Shown: positions 25,036 through 36,404 of the stretch, piece after piece
Layout: every line of letters begins with the position of its first letter
Position numbering within the stretch: position 1 is the stretch's first letter
Source: Rhytidiadelphus loreus
Lineage: Eukaryota > Streptophyta > Bryopsida > Hypnales > Hylocomiaceae
Length of the DNA: 64,000 nucleotides
Assembly (NCBI GenBank): GCA_947034895.1
Contig: OX344765.1
Span: forward strand, 26,541,001-26,605,000
Direction of reading: 5' to 3'
Position numbers and translations under genes: made by a program
The notes under the pieces: generated by a model
Database searches by the model: none
Seen by the model: the letters and a program-made list of their open reading frames with translations, nothing else
Told to the model about the DNA's origin: nothing

Positions 25036-25662
25036 GTTCGGTTAATAAGCATCAATTGGATGAAATTCACTTTTCAAAACATTCATCTTCCTCGCAATAG
25101 ATAGTTTGAGCATTATTAGGGGTTATTTAAAGGAATCTTATTTACCTGAAATCCGCTTCTGAATCAGTGACCACTTCAGTCCGTCTAAGCTTACTGTGTC
25201 ACTGGTTCTCAGAAAGAGACGAAGAGTAACCAACGTTGGATTGATGGTGGCATTTCCATTCTGTGAATGATTTGCAAAGCATGTTGTGAATTCGCAGTTT
25301 CTGAAAATATACAGTATTGCAATGAAATTTGCAGTTCACAAGTTTGGTAGCAGTTCATGACTTCAATTGGACTCTCCGTCTATACAAGCAACCCACTTCA
25401 TTACTTTCTGTGAATTCGGTCGCATTTGCCTTTCATTCCACGACGCAGTAGCATATGCCGTGAGCAGTAGAACACCTATCACTCACTTGGTGCTTTGACT
25501 GATCGGATTCTTGGCGTTTCTTGTAACGCGATAGTTTAGGGTTCCGCCATCACCAAAGAATGTCGAAGCGGTAGTTTTAGGGCTCTGGAGTTTTCAATGG
25601 TTTCATTCAATTGAGGTGAATTTCCGGAGTTACATGCGCTTTTTGCGATCCTTTAGGTCACA

Positions 25663-26966
25663 ATGAGGTATGGAGGAGTGGAAGGCGTGAAGCGGAGGAG
25701 ACTGGGGGCGGAGGAGTCATCATCTGCAGCTACAAATTCTACAATTAGTGAAAGGGCATCTGAATCTCCGGGAAAACTCTCCGATCGAACCGTGATCGAT
25801 GTTTTAGGGTTTGAAGCGAAGGACGCGTCTGTTTTCGATCTTGATCTGCTCGATTGCACCATCTGCACTGAGCATCTGGCATCGCCAATTTATCAAGTAT
25901 GAAACCCTTGCTGCCTCATTTCGGAATTCTTTTCTTGCTTAATTGCCACAGTTGTAGTTGGCTATGGCCTCTGCTCACGCATGGGTATTTACATCCGAAT
26001 GAGCATACAAGCATGACGTTTCTCTAAAATGACATTCTGCACACTTGTCACGCTATCTTTGACTGTAGCATATTTTTCACATATTCAAACTATGACATGA
26101 TGACAAGCTGGGACTCCGAATGGTTAGATTAACGAGTTTGGAGTGTAGTTCCCTTTACCTAAATCTCTGAAACAAAGTCTCTGAATTATCATGATGTGGT
26201 GATGTTGCAGTGCCAGAACGGACATGTGGCCTGCGCTTCGTGTTCCAAGAAGACCAACAATGTGTGCCCCTCCTGCCAACAACAAACGGGGTCCATTCGA
26301 TGTCTAGTGCTGGAGAAATTGATCGAGTCTCTCAAAGTGAAGTGCAAATTCGCAGATTCCGGGTGCACTGCAACGGTGAAGTTTTCAGAGAAGGGCTCCC
26401 ACGAAAGGACCTGTGTGTTTGAACCTCTGAGCTGCCCCTTTCCGGGTTGCTATTTTCGTGACAATCCCTTGCTGTCCCGCTTTCAGTACAATCTCTTCCA
26501 GGAGCATGTGAGGCAGAGCCATCCTGGTAGCTGGGGAGTGCATGATGCGAATTCGACGAATTTCTTCATGCATCCGAAAGATAAATTCCACATTGTATTT
26601 GGGAATGACCTGTGTTTTGCGGTGTGCCGGAACCGGATTGGAACTGTTGGGATAGGGAGATTCGGGCACTCTGTTGGAGACATGTGCTATCTCACTGTTT
26701 TGAAGGTCTTATCAGACCGATTTGCTAAGCAAACATCGTTTCCTTACATGATGAAACTCAAGACCGTGAGCAATGTTGTGGGTGGAGCCTCATCAACTTT
26801 CACTATTGAGGCAGATTGTTGCATTGATGAGCCAGAAGTATCTCCAAGGGATGATGGTTTTGTAGTTGTTGCAGAGGCCAACTCAGTGGAAATACTCGAT
26901 GTTGTGTTTCTTCCTCCTCGCCCTCCTCCTACATCAGTGCTAGATTTGTTGGCGGCCCAGCGATAA
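25663..26966 (+). CDS. SINA-like RING E3 ubiquitin ligase
   Basis: Attaches ubiquitin to target proteins. Two exons, 25663-25896 and 26211-26966, join in phase 0 and give 329 residues. A charged N-terminus is followed by a RING finger: CTIC (Cys65/Cys68), CQNGHVACASC (Cys79 to Cys89) and CPSC (Cys97/Cys100). The SIAH-type zinc fingers follow (CKFADSGCTATVKFSEKGSH and CPFPGC ... FQEHVRQSH), then the SINA substrate-binding region. This matches the plant SINA-like subgroup rather than canonical SINAT proteins, whose RING-to-finger spacing differs. The start ATG at 25663 is the first in frame. The gene lies between the two malonate genes, but nothing in its sequence links it to them. Confidence 0.92.
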
Positions 26967-28528
26967 CATAGGTGGAATTCACTTTTAAATTTGTGGTTCT
27001 GCAACGACTTTTACCCCCAAGGGCTCAAGCTAAAACTAGAAAGTCCACTTTGGAAGCTAATTGTTGATTATAGTAACTTTGAAAACATTGATTTCTATTG
27101 TTCAAAAATTGTTGGATATTATTTCTTCTTTCTTTCTGTTAATACCTTTTGTTTTCTTCTTTGAAGCTTCTTAAATGATTTATTTCATCTCCTGTAGGCT
27201 TAGAAGCTGTCACCTTGGCCATTTGGGAACTTACAGATTAAATTCAACTTTGCGGTTGCGTAGCAGTTTTTGGTCAACTATTGGCCCTGAAATGTAAATC
27301 TCTGTGGGCAACACCTGCAAGCTCTTGGGGTTGATTCCTCATGGGTTTTCACTGTGAGTTCCATGTCCTCTTTTGCTGCATAGTTCAGAGCTATTTCAAC
27401 ATCATTTTGGTTGAATATCCAGTGTCCTCATTTTTATAGGAGGTTGTACTTTTGGACAAAAATTCCTTACCTGTAATATTTGTAAGCTCTGGAACATTTA
27501 TTGGTCGCCTTTTGGAGCGCCATTTTGTTGCTTTTTTCTTGTCAGGGAACTCTGTTCTGGTATTATGTCAAACATTGGGTGCCTTCTGATCTCGGTGTTC
27601 ATACCTTAAAGGATGGTCTTGAGCTGAGTTCTGAATACTTCGAACAAGATTTTAAAGCTACTAACTCTCTAATTTCTCAATTTTACTTTGACCATATGCT
27701 TCGGAAGTGTGGAGAGTTCAGTATACCAGTATAGATGAAAAACAATAGGATGATGGTGAATTACAATAGATGAAAAACAATAGGTCTGGTTGATTGGTGT
27801 CAATAGCAATTAACAAGGAAAATTTGGTGAAATGCCTCGGCAAACCTCTATACAATTGGACAAAGATTAGAATGAGGTGAGATTTGTAGAATTTGTGGGA
27901 TTTGCCCAATTAAGAGTTTAGTGAAAAGAAAAAGAGGGTATGAATTTTATAAAATTTATATGTAAAATTTTCATGGACCAGTGAATCAGGAGAGCAAACA
28001 CATAGTCAAAACATAAACACATAAACCAGATTCCTTACTAGATAGAAGACTCTGTACACCAACATTTTATCCTAATAAATTCAAGGAAAGAAAATTCTAT
28101 GTCTCCTAAAAATAGATTTAATTTGATTCTTGTCACTATTTAACGACTTTTTTTTCCCAAAATATAGAAAGTGACAACAACAATTATTTAATTCAAATTG
28201 CTACCTGGGGATTTCCTAAAATAGTATTGATTCCATCAAATATCTTCAATTGCCTTCAAAACTAATTTTCTCCACAAGTAGCTTTCCTTTGGCCTCATAT
28301 TTCTTGTAATAAGTAAAGATAGTTTGAAGTGCATTCAGAAATGGCATAACTGGTGACCATCTCATGCTAACGTAGTACGAACTCCAGGCTGAACTCTCAG
28401 TATGACAGATTTATTCCGCCAGTCATGATATTTGCAAGTAGACAGTAATTTGAAACTTGCTAACAGAACCTATCGTATTTCCGAGGACCTAAACGAGTAA
28501 TATACCACATTCTTGAAGATCTGGAAAC
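26967..28528. other. Region between SINA-like and malonyl-CoA synthetase genes
   Basis: Both neighbours end here. The first ~750 bp is moderately GC and contains possible splice acceptors (for example before 27198 and 27547), so it may be a spliced SINA-like 3' UTR. A short direct duplication of ATAGATGAAAAACAATAGG sits at 27732-27782. No protein gene is seen. Confidence 0.55.
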
Positions 28529-31500
28529 TCAGGCCTTTGGAAAGCTTCTCAGAATTAAAGCCTTCAAAACTTTTTTGTTTACCTGCAAAACAAACAGCAT
28601 TGAATCTTGATGCAAATCACAATTGCCTTCATTGACAACTACAACGGGCACTCTCGTCCCAACTCCCAACTGATAAAAACCATCACTAATCATGCGAAGT
28701 TCATTATCTGTTGAGATTTTGTAAATCCAATTTTGCCTTCTGATGTTTTTAGCCGTACTCGGTTCTCTATGTATCTTTCCTCAAAAGCTGTAGTCTTGTT
28801 CGTTTCAGAATATCTTTTGGCGTTATATGAAGGGTAAAAGACATACCTTGCCCATGGCATTGCGCGGAAGTGATTCTGAAACTAGCAAATGCCGAGGAAT
28901 CTGCATCAAGAAAAGTGAACCAGAAATTTCAGTTCCTAGACTTCAAACTCTTAATGCGCCAGTGTCTACATGGAGAAGTCCAATTCCAACTTGCAAAGGT
29001 ACTCAATGTATTGGTATTACAGCAGCAAGAGCAGACGAGCTGAAAACAAAGACAAATATGATCATCGGCGCAAAATCAACAACCAAACGTTTCAAAAAAC
29101 AAAGGCTGTTTTACTTAAGGTCACAGCAACTAAAATCGTCCGAATGAGCATTTCAGTATGGTTACTTAGCATTATTAAACTATTTATTCTTTTGTTAATT
29201 CTTGTTGGGAGTCAAAGGGGATGTCAGATTCTCTTTTCATGAGTTTTTTGGATACCTTGTGAATAAACTACAAATTTTCAAAGTGCTGAAAATAGGTGTA
29301 ACCAAAATCGGTCCTAGGCTCTCAAGAATAGAGGCTGTACTGTATAGGAATGTGTAGAGGTCAGTTTTAGAAACAGATTGCAATTAGGTGCAGTTTCCTT
29401 AAAAAAGTGAAGATGAATAAGTTCCAGATCGTACTCCCTTGCTCAAAGTTGTTCTAATCACATTGGGTATTGCAAATACAAGAACCTATAATATTCTATA
29501 TCCTTGTAATGAAGTGGTTTTATGAAGTAGATTGGCACAAGAAACTGCTCAATTTGCTGACAATCCTGAACAGCATTCAAGTCAAAGATGATAATTAACC
29601 TTATAGGGAGCTAGAATAGAGCGTGCCCATTCACGCAGGGCTTGCAAAGTGAGAACTGGTTTCCATTCTGCAGCGGCTGATGCAGCTTGTGCTTCATGGG
29701 GAACAATTACAGCTGAAACGATTTCCCCATAGTCCTTGTCCGGAATACCTATAATTGCACACTCTGCTATCATAGGATGCTGCAAAATGACCATAATGGG
29801 CCTCCTTAGTTCTCAACAATCGCTCCTAAAATATTAGAAGCTCATCACCCATTAGTTTCAAATTTGCTCATTAGCAACATGCCCCGTTTTGGAAATGGCT
29901 CAGAGAACAAGGAATCTACGTTTGAAAGGAAAACATGTAACTACATGGTGCTCATCAAATCAAGAGAGCTTGAGCAGTCTCACACCTGAAGGAGGACAGC
30001 TTCAATTTCAAGTGCAGATATTTTATAACCTCCTGACTTGATAATATCCACACTTGTCCCTGTCATAAGCCAGTTGCACTTATTACAACTAAATCGAAGT
30101 TTGCCCACTTATTCGGGTGCTTGGAATATTGAAATAAATCGTTACTTTGTCATGAGAAAGCATTAGATCATTGTCTGGAAACCACTCTCATGATGTCTAT
30201 TTCTGAAGCAAGACAAACTGAATGAATAATTGTAGGGAGAACAAAATCCAGTTCTGATAAATTCTGAGTCAGTGTAGCAGTTTACGTACGTCCAAGAATT
30301 TTGTAGTAACCATCTTCGTTTGAAGCTGTATCCCCAGTTTCAAAGAAGCCATCCTTCCTAAAAGAGTTTTCAGTCACCTGCCAAATCCATTTCAAATGCT
30401 TACAATTCAAGGAATCTAGCTTACGGAGGCTCGGGGGTCACTAGTACGTATTAGCAAACTACTTGAGAATTCTTAACGGAATAGGGTAAAAATAAATAGA
30501 GTTTATAAATCCATTTCTAGAATATTCTTAGAATATTCTAGCAATGTTCCCTATTACTACAAGGGAGTTACCCAGTATGCAAGCTGCCCACATGTACCAT
30601 CATCACACTGCCAATGTTCTAATTGAATGTATGTGTACCTCTGGTAGGTTCCAATATTCGCTGAACATTCCCGGACTTCTGATCCACAGTGTTCCTACAC
30701 CTGTGGCAGCATCCTCATCTTCAAGAATCAACGCCTGGAGTTCAAAACACCATGCAGTATTATCAATTACTAAACCACATTCACATTAAAGGATCATAAA
30801 TATAATAATCTTAGATATTTTATATTGGATTAATGAGATTCACATTTGCTGAAAGTTGCAACAGAACAGTCAGACGTCATGGTTTTCAATGTGGATAAGA
30901 ACTGGAAGAGACGCCTGACCTCCACACCAGGAAAAGGCTTCCCAACGAACCCTGGCCTCCTATCACCATGAAGAGGGTTGGACAGTCCCATACCAAACTG
31001 TATTTCAATAACATCAACAGGTCTCAATGAGTAACTTATAGATACTGACGCAAACCCCACATGAAACAAGCCAATGAGAAACTGGTAGTGTCTATATCTA
31101 TGTGAATATAGAACACGCTTGTGATATCGAGTGAGCACCTTGACGTCTAACCTTTTAAGGACGAAGAAGACCACATTTTGGACTCATGTTATTTTCGGAG
31201 TTTTGAAGAGTTCTATTGGGAATTCTCATTTGTTCAAACAATTTTTATTTCCAACCAGCACATGTAACAGAGAAAAAACTAGCTAAGTTTTTGACATGAT
31301 GTTAAATTTATTAAAAATAAATCTATGCTATGAGTTTTTATTTTTACTTGGAAACAAGTTTTGAGACAATTTTTTTAAATTTCATATGGGGAACGAGCAT
31401 GATCCAAATTGAAGTTTACATTCTAAAAAGTGTCTGACCCAAATTTTTTTCAACTTTTATTTCTAAAACAAATTTATATACAAATGATTAAAACAAACCT

Positions 31501-34500
31501 CAAAGCTGATGCCCCCTGCCTATAACACAGAAGTTGCATATCCGCGCAAGTGAGATGTCATTTGAAAAACAAGAAAGCATAAAAAGATGTGTGCAAACCT
31601 CAGTCATCCCATATCTTTCAAGCAGACGATGTCCCGTCACACGTTCCCACTTCTCCATAACTGGTTGTGGCAGCGCCGATGACCCACACATCTGACATTC
31701 ATCAGGAAAGAATGTAAGAACGTACCCTAATCCCGATTAAATTTTTCCTAATTGGTCGCTCAAATTCCGTAGCAAAAAAGCATATCATCAATTTTGAAAA
31801 CGGATTACCAAAAGGCGCAATCTGCCGGCAGCCAAAGAGCATGACTTCTGCTGGTCTACATCCATCAGGTCATAACCTTGGAGGAGTCGTACATACGTTG
31901 TAGGCACCTGATTCATATTTAAAATGGAGTAAGTAAACCTCTTTCGGCTTTTTTTGGTAAATGGCCAACCTGATAGACGAACATACACTTCGCAAAGCAG
32001 CCGCAAATTAATTCTCTCATAAGAATGTTCCTGAGCATTTACCGAACTTTTAATCATGGTACATTAGAAGGATATGTAGACGAGTTGCTAAAAGGTCAAT
32101 GCCTGGATCATCAACTTCATGGTAAGGAAATGAAGAAAGCTTACCCCACTAAAGACAGTTACGGCATCACTAGCTGGTACATCTGGGTTTGGATACGACT
32201 CCTGCCACCTCTGCCATACTTCCCATGCGCTAAACTTAGGCAGAAATTCAATCTGCAAGTATTGAAAACCCATGAAAGAATTTATCAAGAATATTATCTG
32301 GAGCAAATACAACTAGGTATATAGCGATTTCTTAGGTAAATAAGGAAGGAATCACTTAAAATATGAAAGCATAAAGAAAGAACATTACCGTAGCACCTAC
32401 GAACAAAGGCGCCAGCAAAATGTTGACCAATCCATGCACATGTAAGTTGCAGCATGTCAAGGATCACAAAGGAAACGGAAGAGCTTAGTTCGTACAGCAG
32501 GGAACAAAATACGAATTTTAATTTGCTCCTAATCTAGGGCTCGCAAATCACTCTAATCATCTGATACCAATTCAGATCCCAAAGTTCACTTCACTTTTGG
32601 GATACCCAAGAGCTTCTTACAAATAAAGATTTCTAGTACTTCAGAAGTTGAAGACGAATTGTCTAAAATCTAACCTAGCATATGGTGTTTTAGAGGATTG
32701 AGTTCAAAAGACAATTGCGAAGGATATGGTGCAGAGGCAGACAGTGGAGGAACCGGTCCTTGGGAGAATATTCCCAAGCTTTGGCCAGCATCCGTACCTG
32801 GTTACATACGGGAGATTTCAAACCTTCAGAACTAAAAAATAGACGATCTGGCTACTTGCAAGTTTAGACTTTGGTTCAAAACCGTGTTGAAATCAGGAAA
32901 CAAAACTCATAGATAAAGTAGGGGTACAGTCAGGATCATTATGAGGCAGAAACCATTATCTGGTGTAGAAAGCATAGCATGAGATTAAACTCTTATTACC
33001 TGAGCCCCAATGCTGGCATGGGTATGAACAGCTCCTTTTGGCTTCCCCGTAGTCCCACTCGTATAAATAATTAGAGCTACCTGCTCCCCTGCACCAATAA
33101 TAGATCTTGACATACAAATTGCTAGGAATGAAAGCAAATAATAATCAGTGTAGTTCGATATTCTGAGCACTCCTGGAAAATGATAAAAGAAATTGCTCTA
33201 GAATTACTACATCGAATGTCAGAGTCTTTTGAAAATCTTCACTAAGATAGTTGTAAAAAATCTCATGGAAATCAAAAGTATACACATTCAAACAATCCAT
33301 TAAATTTCGAACGAGTTGTCAAACAGTACTCTGGTTCATTTGTGGTCTCTTCGATTCATATAAGGGCATTGGTCTATGGAATACATTGTGACACGTTTTT
33401 ACACAGCACTAATCTTATTATAAGGGCTAGTTCATTTTGAAATACCTCGAATGCTAGATGACACCTTTTGAACCTGTGCTTCCATTTGCTCAATAGGCAG
33501 AAGTCCACGAGATTTGTCATTGCAAGTACCGGCTACAGAAGGGAGCAAGTAAAAACGAACATCACACTTTTCGGCTGCAGGTTCAAGGACCTTTCGATAC
33601 TCCTCAGTTGCAAAGACTATAGAGACACCCTGTGTGGACACCCACAGAACGATATTGGTACCGAATGATAAAAATTAGAAGCATTATTGAAATATGTTTG
33701 AAGAAAAGTAGTAACCCCAAATCTTGCCTGGTAACAAAAACGAGATGAAGAAACTAGAGTGCATGATGATGAGGTATTTCAATTGAAGGGTTTCGGGGAC
33801 TACCGCATCAGAAAGGACGTGGAGCAGCTCAGTCTCAGGGTGATTCAGGGCCAGCGGTACCGCCACAGCTCCACTCAGCCAGGTGCCCCACATCCCAACT
33901 ACGAATTCTGCACAAGGCTTTCCCATGATGCCTACACGAGCCCCCTTTACCAGCTTCACATTCTTGGATCTCTCAGTGACGACTACCACTTCGCCTTCTG
34001 CATTCGTTTTCTTGTACACCTGATTCACCAAATTCACAATAATGCCTGTGAATACTCAATAAGGTAGAGGATACTAAAACCGTTAAGGACCTTATCCAAC
34101 ACTGACCCTTGTAGCCAACAACTCATCTATTGGAATCCAGACAATTACTAGCAAAAGGTGTAAGCATGACTTGGCAAAGTGTCTAAAGCCACTGATCTTT
34201 GAAAGGAAATGGGGTTGTCTACTGCAACTTAAAGTGGAGTACAACCTCCCACTTTGAATGATTGGATAACAAATTCACACGTTGAGAAAAACTTGATCGC
34301 AAGAGAATTTGGCTCTTCTACAGAAAGTGATCTCTCCACAGCACTATATTGATCTCCCAATGAAAGCACACGCCTACATGTAAGTTAGAATGCTTAAAGT
34401 GATGCAGATAATATCCTCTACTTTAGTGAGACCTTTTGTGCTAAAATTGCATATGCTATGTACACACTGGTTTTGCACTGAAGGAAACTAAAATTGCAAA

Positions 34501-35591
34501 ACTGCATGACAAGGGGCGTGGCCACAGCGATTCTTAGTACAAACTTCCAAAAGCTGCATAATAAGGGGCTTGGTGATCACTAACCCCTAGAAATTCACCG
34601 TCCAAATTCAAAACGAATCTTGGGCGCTCTGAATTATCATACCTCATGTAAAGTTGTAACAGAAACGACAGTTGGCAAAAAAGATGCTGAAAACCAAAAG
34701 AATCACGAAGGCACTGAAAGCATCATACTATCAAGGTACAGAAGGCTATTTGGATGTGAAATTAAAATGTGCTTTCACAATGTGAAATTCGAATGGTTGA
34801 GAGAATCAAACAAATACCCCAAGAGTTTTGGATCCGTCATGCTGGATTTCGGTAACTCCATCTCCATGTGCTTCGATGCAGGTATTGGCAACAGGCAGTT
34901 GCCTCTCTCCAGGGAGTAAGGACTGGAGGAGTTTCGACAACTGAAAGCTGGAGTGTAAAAGCTCGCCATAGCTGTGGTTCCCCCGCGCATCGGAGATCGC
35001 GGTTGCTCCATGCGCCCTGCTAATGCTAAAGCCCACCTTCAGCACATCCAACACATTTTCGACGCACTTCGTCGTTGCTTCAGTTCCTGTAAGGTAGAGC
35101 ATACCCAAACCGTTAGGGACATGACAACGTCTCCTTGTCACCAACAGAATCTCATCTATTTCATACACTTCCTGACAAAGTGGTCTCAGTATCACTCAAC
35201 TAAATGTCTGTTGCCACTGATTTTTGAATGGAAAATGGGATTAGCTATTTTCACTAATAGTGGTCTACAACCTCCCACTTTGAATGATTGCAGAAGAAAT
35301 GATAAATGTTTGATCTCACCAGCGAGCTCTATTGGGTGATCTCCCAATGAAAGCACACTTCTTAAAATGCTTAAATTGACGGAAAGAGTACCCTCAGAAA
35401 ACACTGTAATGTCAGAAAAAGTGGTGATTATTGGGAAGTGGCAAAGGTAAGGAATTGAGTGAAGTACCATGGGAAGCCACATGCCGGACATGGTGCAGTG
35501 TGCGATGCGATGGAAGGTCAGAAGTTGAGGTTCTTCTGTGAAGATAGAGACGCAGCAACAAAACCTGGCATCGTCCTGACCCCGAGTGCAT
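28529..35591 (-). CDS. AAE13: Malonyl-CoA synthetase (malonate-CoA ligase), acyl-activating enzyme 13 type
   Basis: Makes malonyl-CoA from malonate, ATP and CoA. Seventeen exons give 642 residues: 35468-35591, 34818-35086, 33804-34019, 33446-33629, 33000-33088, 32728-32797, 32389-32441, 32145-32252, 31809-31907, 31599-31691, 30920-30997, 30639-30734, 30290-30377, 29986-30059, 29600-29779, 28847-28900, 28529-28582. ANL motifs: P-loop [11 protein letters not shown] (273-283), [42 protein letters not shown] and LPRNAMGK with the catalytic Lys625. PLHHVHGL and the overall order match MatB/ACSF3/AAE13 rather than long-chain ligases. Exon 1 encodes an Arg/Ser/His-rich leader ([20 protein letters not shown]...), so a mitochondrial form is expected. 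An in-frame ATG at 35102-35100, just before exon 2, could start a leaderless form. The intron between exons 6 and 7 is AT-AC. Confidence 0.96.
32442..32727 (-). other. U12-type AT-AC intron in the malonyl-CoA synthetase gene
   Basis: The 286-bp intron starts ATATCCTT (U12 5' consensus) and ends TTAC. TCCTTGAC at 32463-32456 fits the U12 branch site, with its A 15 nt before the last intron base. No GT-AG choice joins the flanking exons in frame here, while this one restores the conserved PLHHVHGL motif exactly. Confidence 0.92.
34057..35365 (-). repeat. Homologous segments at the 3' ends of synthetase introns 1 and 2
   Basis: About 34057-34395 (intron 2) and 35088-35365 (intron 1) are diverged direct copies. 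They share AAGGTAGAG(C/G)ATAC, ACAACCTCCCACTTTGAATG and TGATCTCCCAATGAAAGCAC in the same order and similar spacing. Each copy lies close upstream of an exon (exon 3 and exon 2 respectively). Confidence 0.8.
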
Positions 35592-36404
35592 TGATTCCAG
35601 CTAAGCCCCAAGCCCTGGCTCACTGCCACTAAACGAAAAATGCGCCCGTCTCTTAGAAGGAGGCGAGTCTCATTCCTCCAGACACGATTCGAGGTAGATT
35701 TACAGCCTACGAAGAAATCGCTTCCGAAATCCAACTTGCAAATAGTCTCAATGAAGATTCAGGCTCAAGTCGAGGAACAACTACTGCAAGGCCACAATGA
35801 TCACTACACTCTTCTGTCTACTTAGAGTGGTTCTGAAATATGATGGGCACCTTTCCTGCCATTGAAGCACAAGAGTGTAAACAGTATTGTCATCAAGTCA
35901 CTAGGTTCTAAATAGTTGGATACAAGATGATCGGAGCAGTAAAAAAATTGCTCGAAATAAAGTGCCTCAGACTGTGTGAGATCACCCTGCTTACAGTCTC
36001 TCCGCAAATGGAATCTGAAAGCACTGGCGTATTGAGAGGCAACGCATTAGCACAGATCGATCCCCGAACGGCTCGCAGCAGATACCAGCAGAAGGATATG
36101 CTTAGAAGAGCGCACCCGGAGCAACAAACTCCGAGTGCGTCCTCAATTCAATAACACAATTCTGATCCGGGAGCATTCTTCAATCAACAGCAAGAACGGG
36201 CACATACGACACTGAAGCTTTCGCAATACTCTCGTTTCAAAGGTTTAGAGAATCCCACTTAGAAAACGACGTTGAAAGCCGTCCTTGATCTCTCATTCAA
36301 AGGGGGTTTAGGGTTTAGTTTAGGGTTTTGTACCCCTTTAGACCTGGATTGACAATTGTGCCGAAACATGTTTTGTTGCAGAAGTTGAGTTTCAGTAGGG
36401 TAGA
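35592..36404. promoter_or_regulatory. 813-bp divergent upstream region
   Basis: Separates the start codons of the malonyl-CoA synthetase (-) and the pseudouridine synthase (+), so it must hold both promoters and 5' UTRs. It contains TTTAGGGTTTAG and TTTAGGGTTTTG (about 36306-36331), telobox-like motifs common in plant promoters of housekeeping and translation genes. I see no clear TATA box near either start. Confidence 0.55.

Larger units (their letters stand above)
23409..25662. other. Intergenic region between MCD and SINA-like genes
   Basis: Contains no supported gene. The middle (24395-25035) is made of three copies of a ~200-bp repeat, two of which face each other. The last 500 bp before 25663 are less AT-rich and probably hold the promoter and 5' UTR of the SINA-like gene. 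Confidence 0.7.

Noticed and set aside
26385..27004. Minus-strand ORFs over the SINA-like second exon
   Set aside because: Antisense shadows of a clearly conserved coding exon.
18031..35591. Horizontal transfer of a bacterial malonate operon
   Set aside because: Both genes have 15-17 introns, plant-type sequences and convergent orientation; nothing suggests transfer.
35192..35734. 180-codon minus-strand ORF starting MDFGSDFFVG
   Set aside because: It overlaps exon 1 of the malonyl-CoA synthetase in another frame. Only the frame starting at ATG 35591 splices in phase to exon 2 and gives a mitochondrial-type leader.
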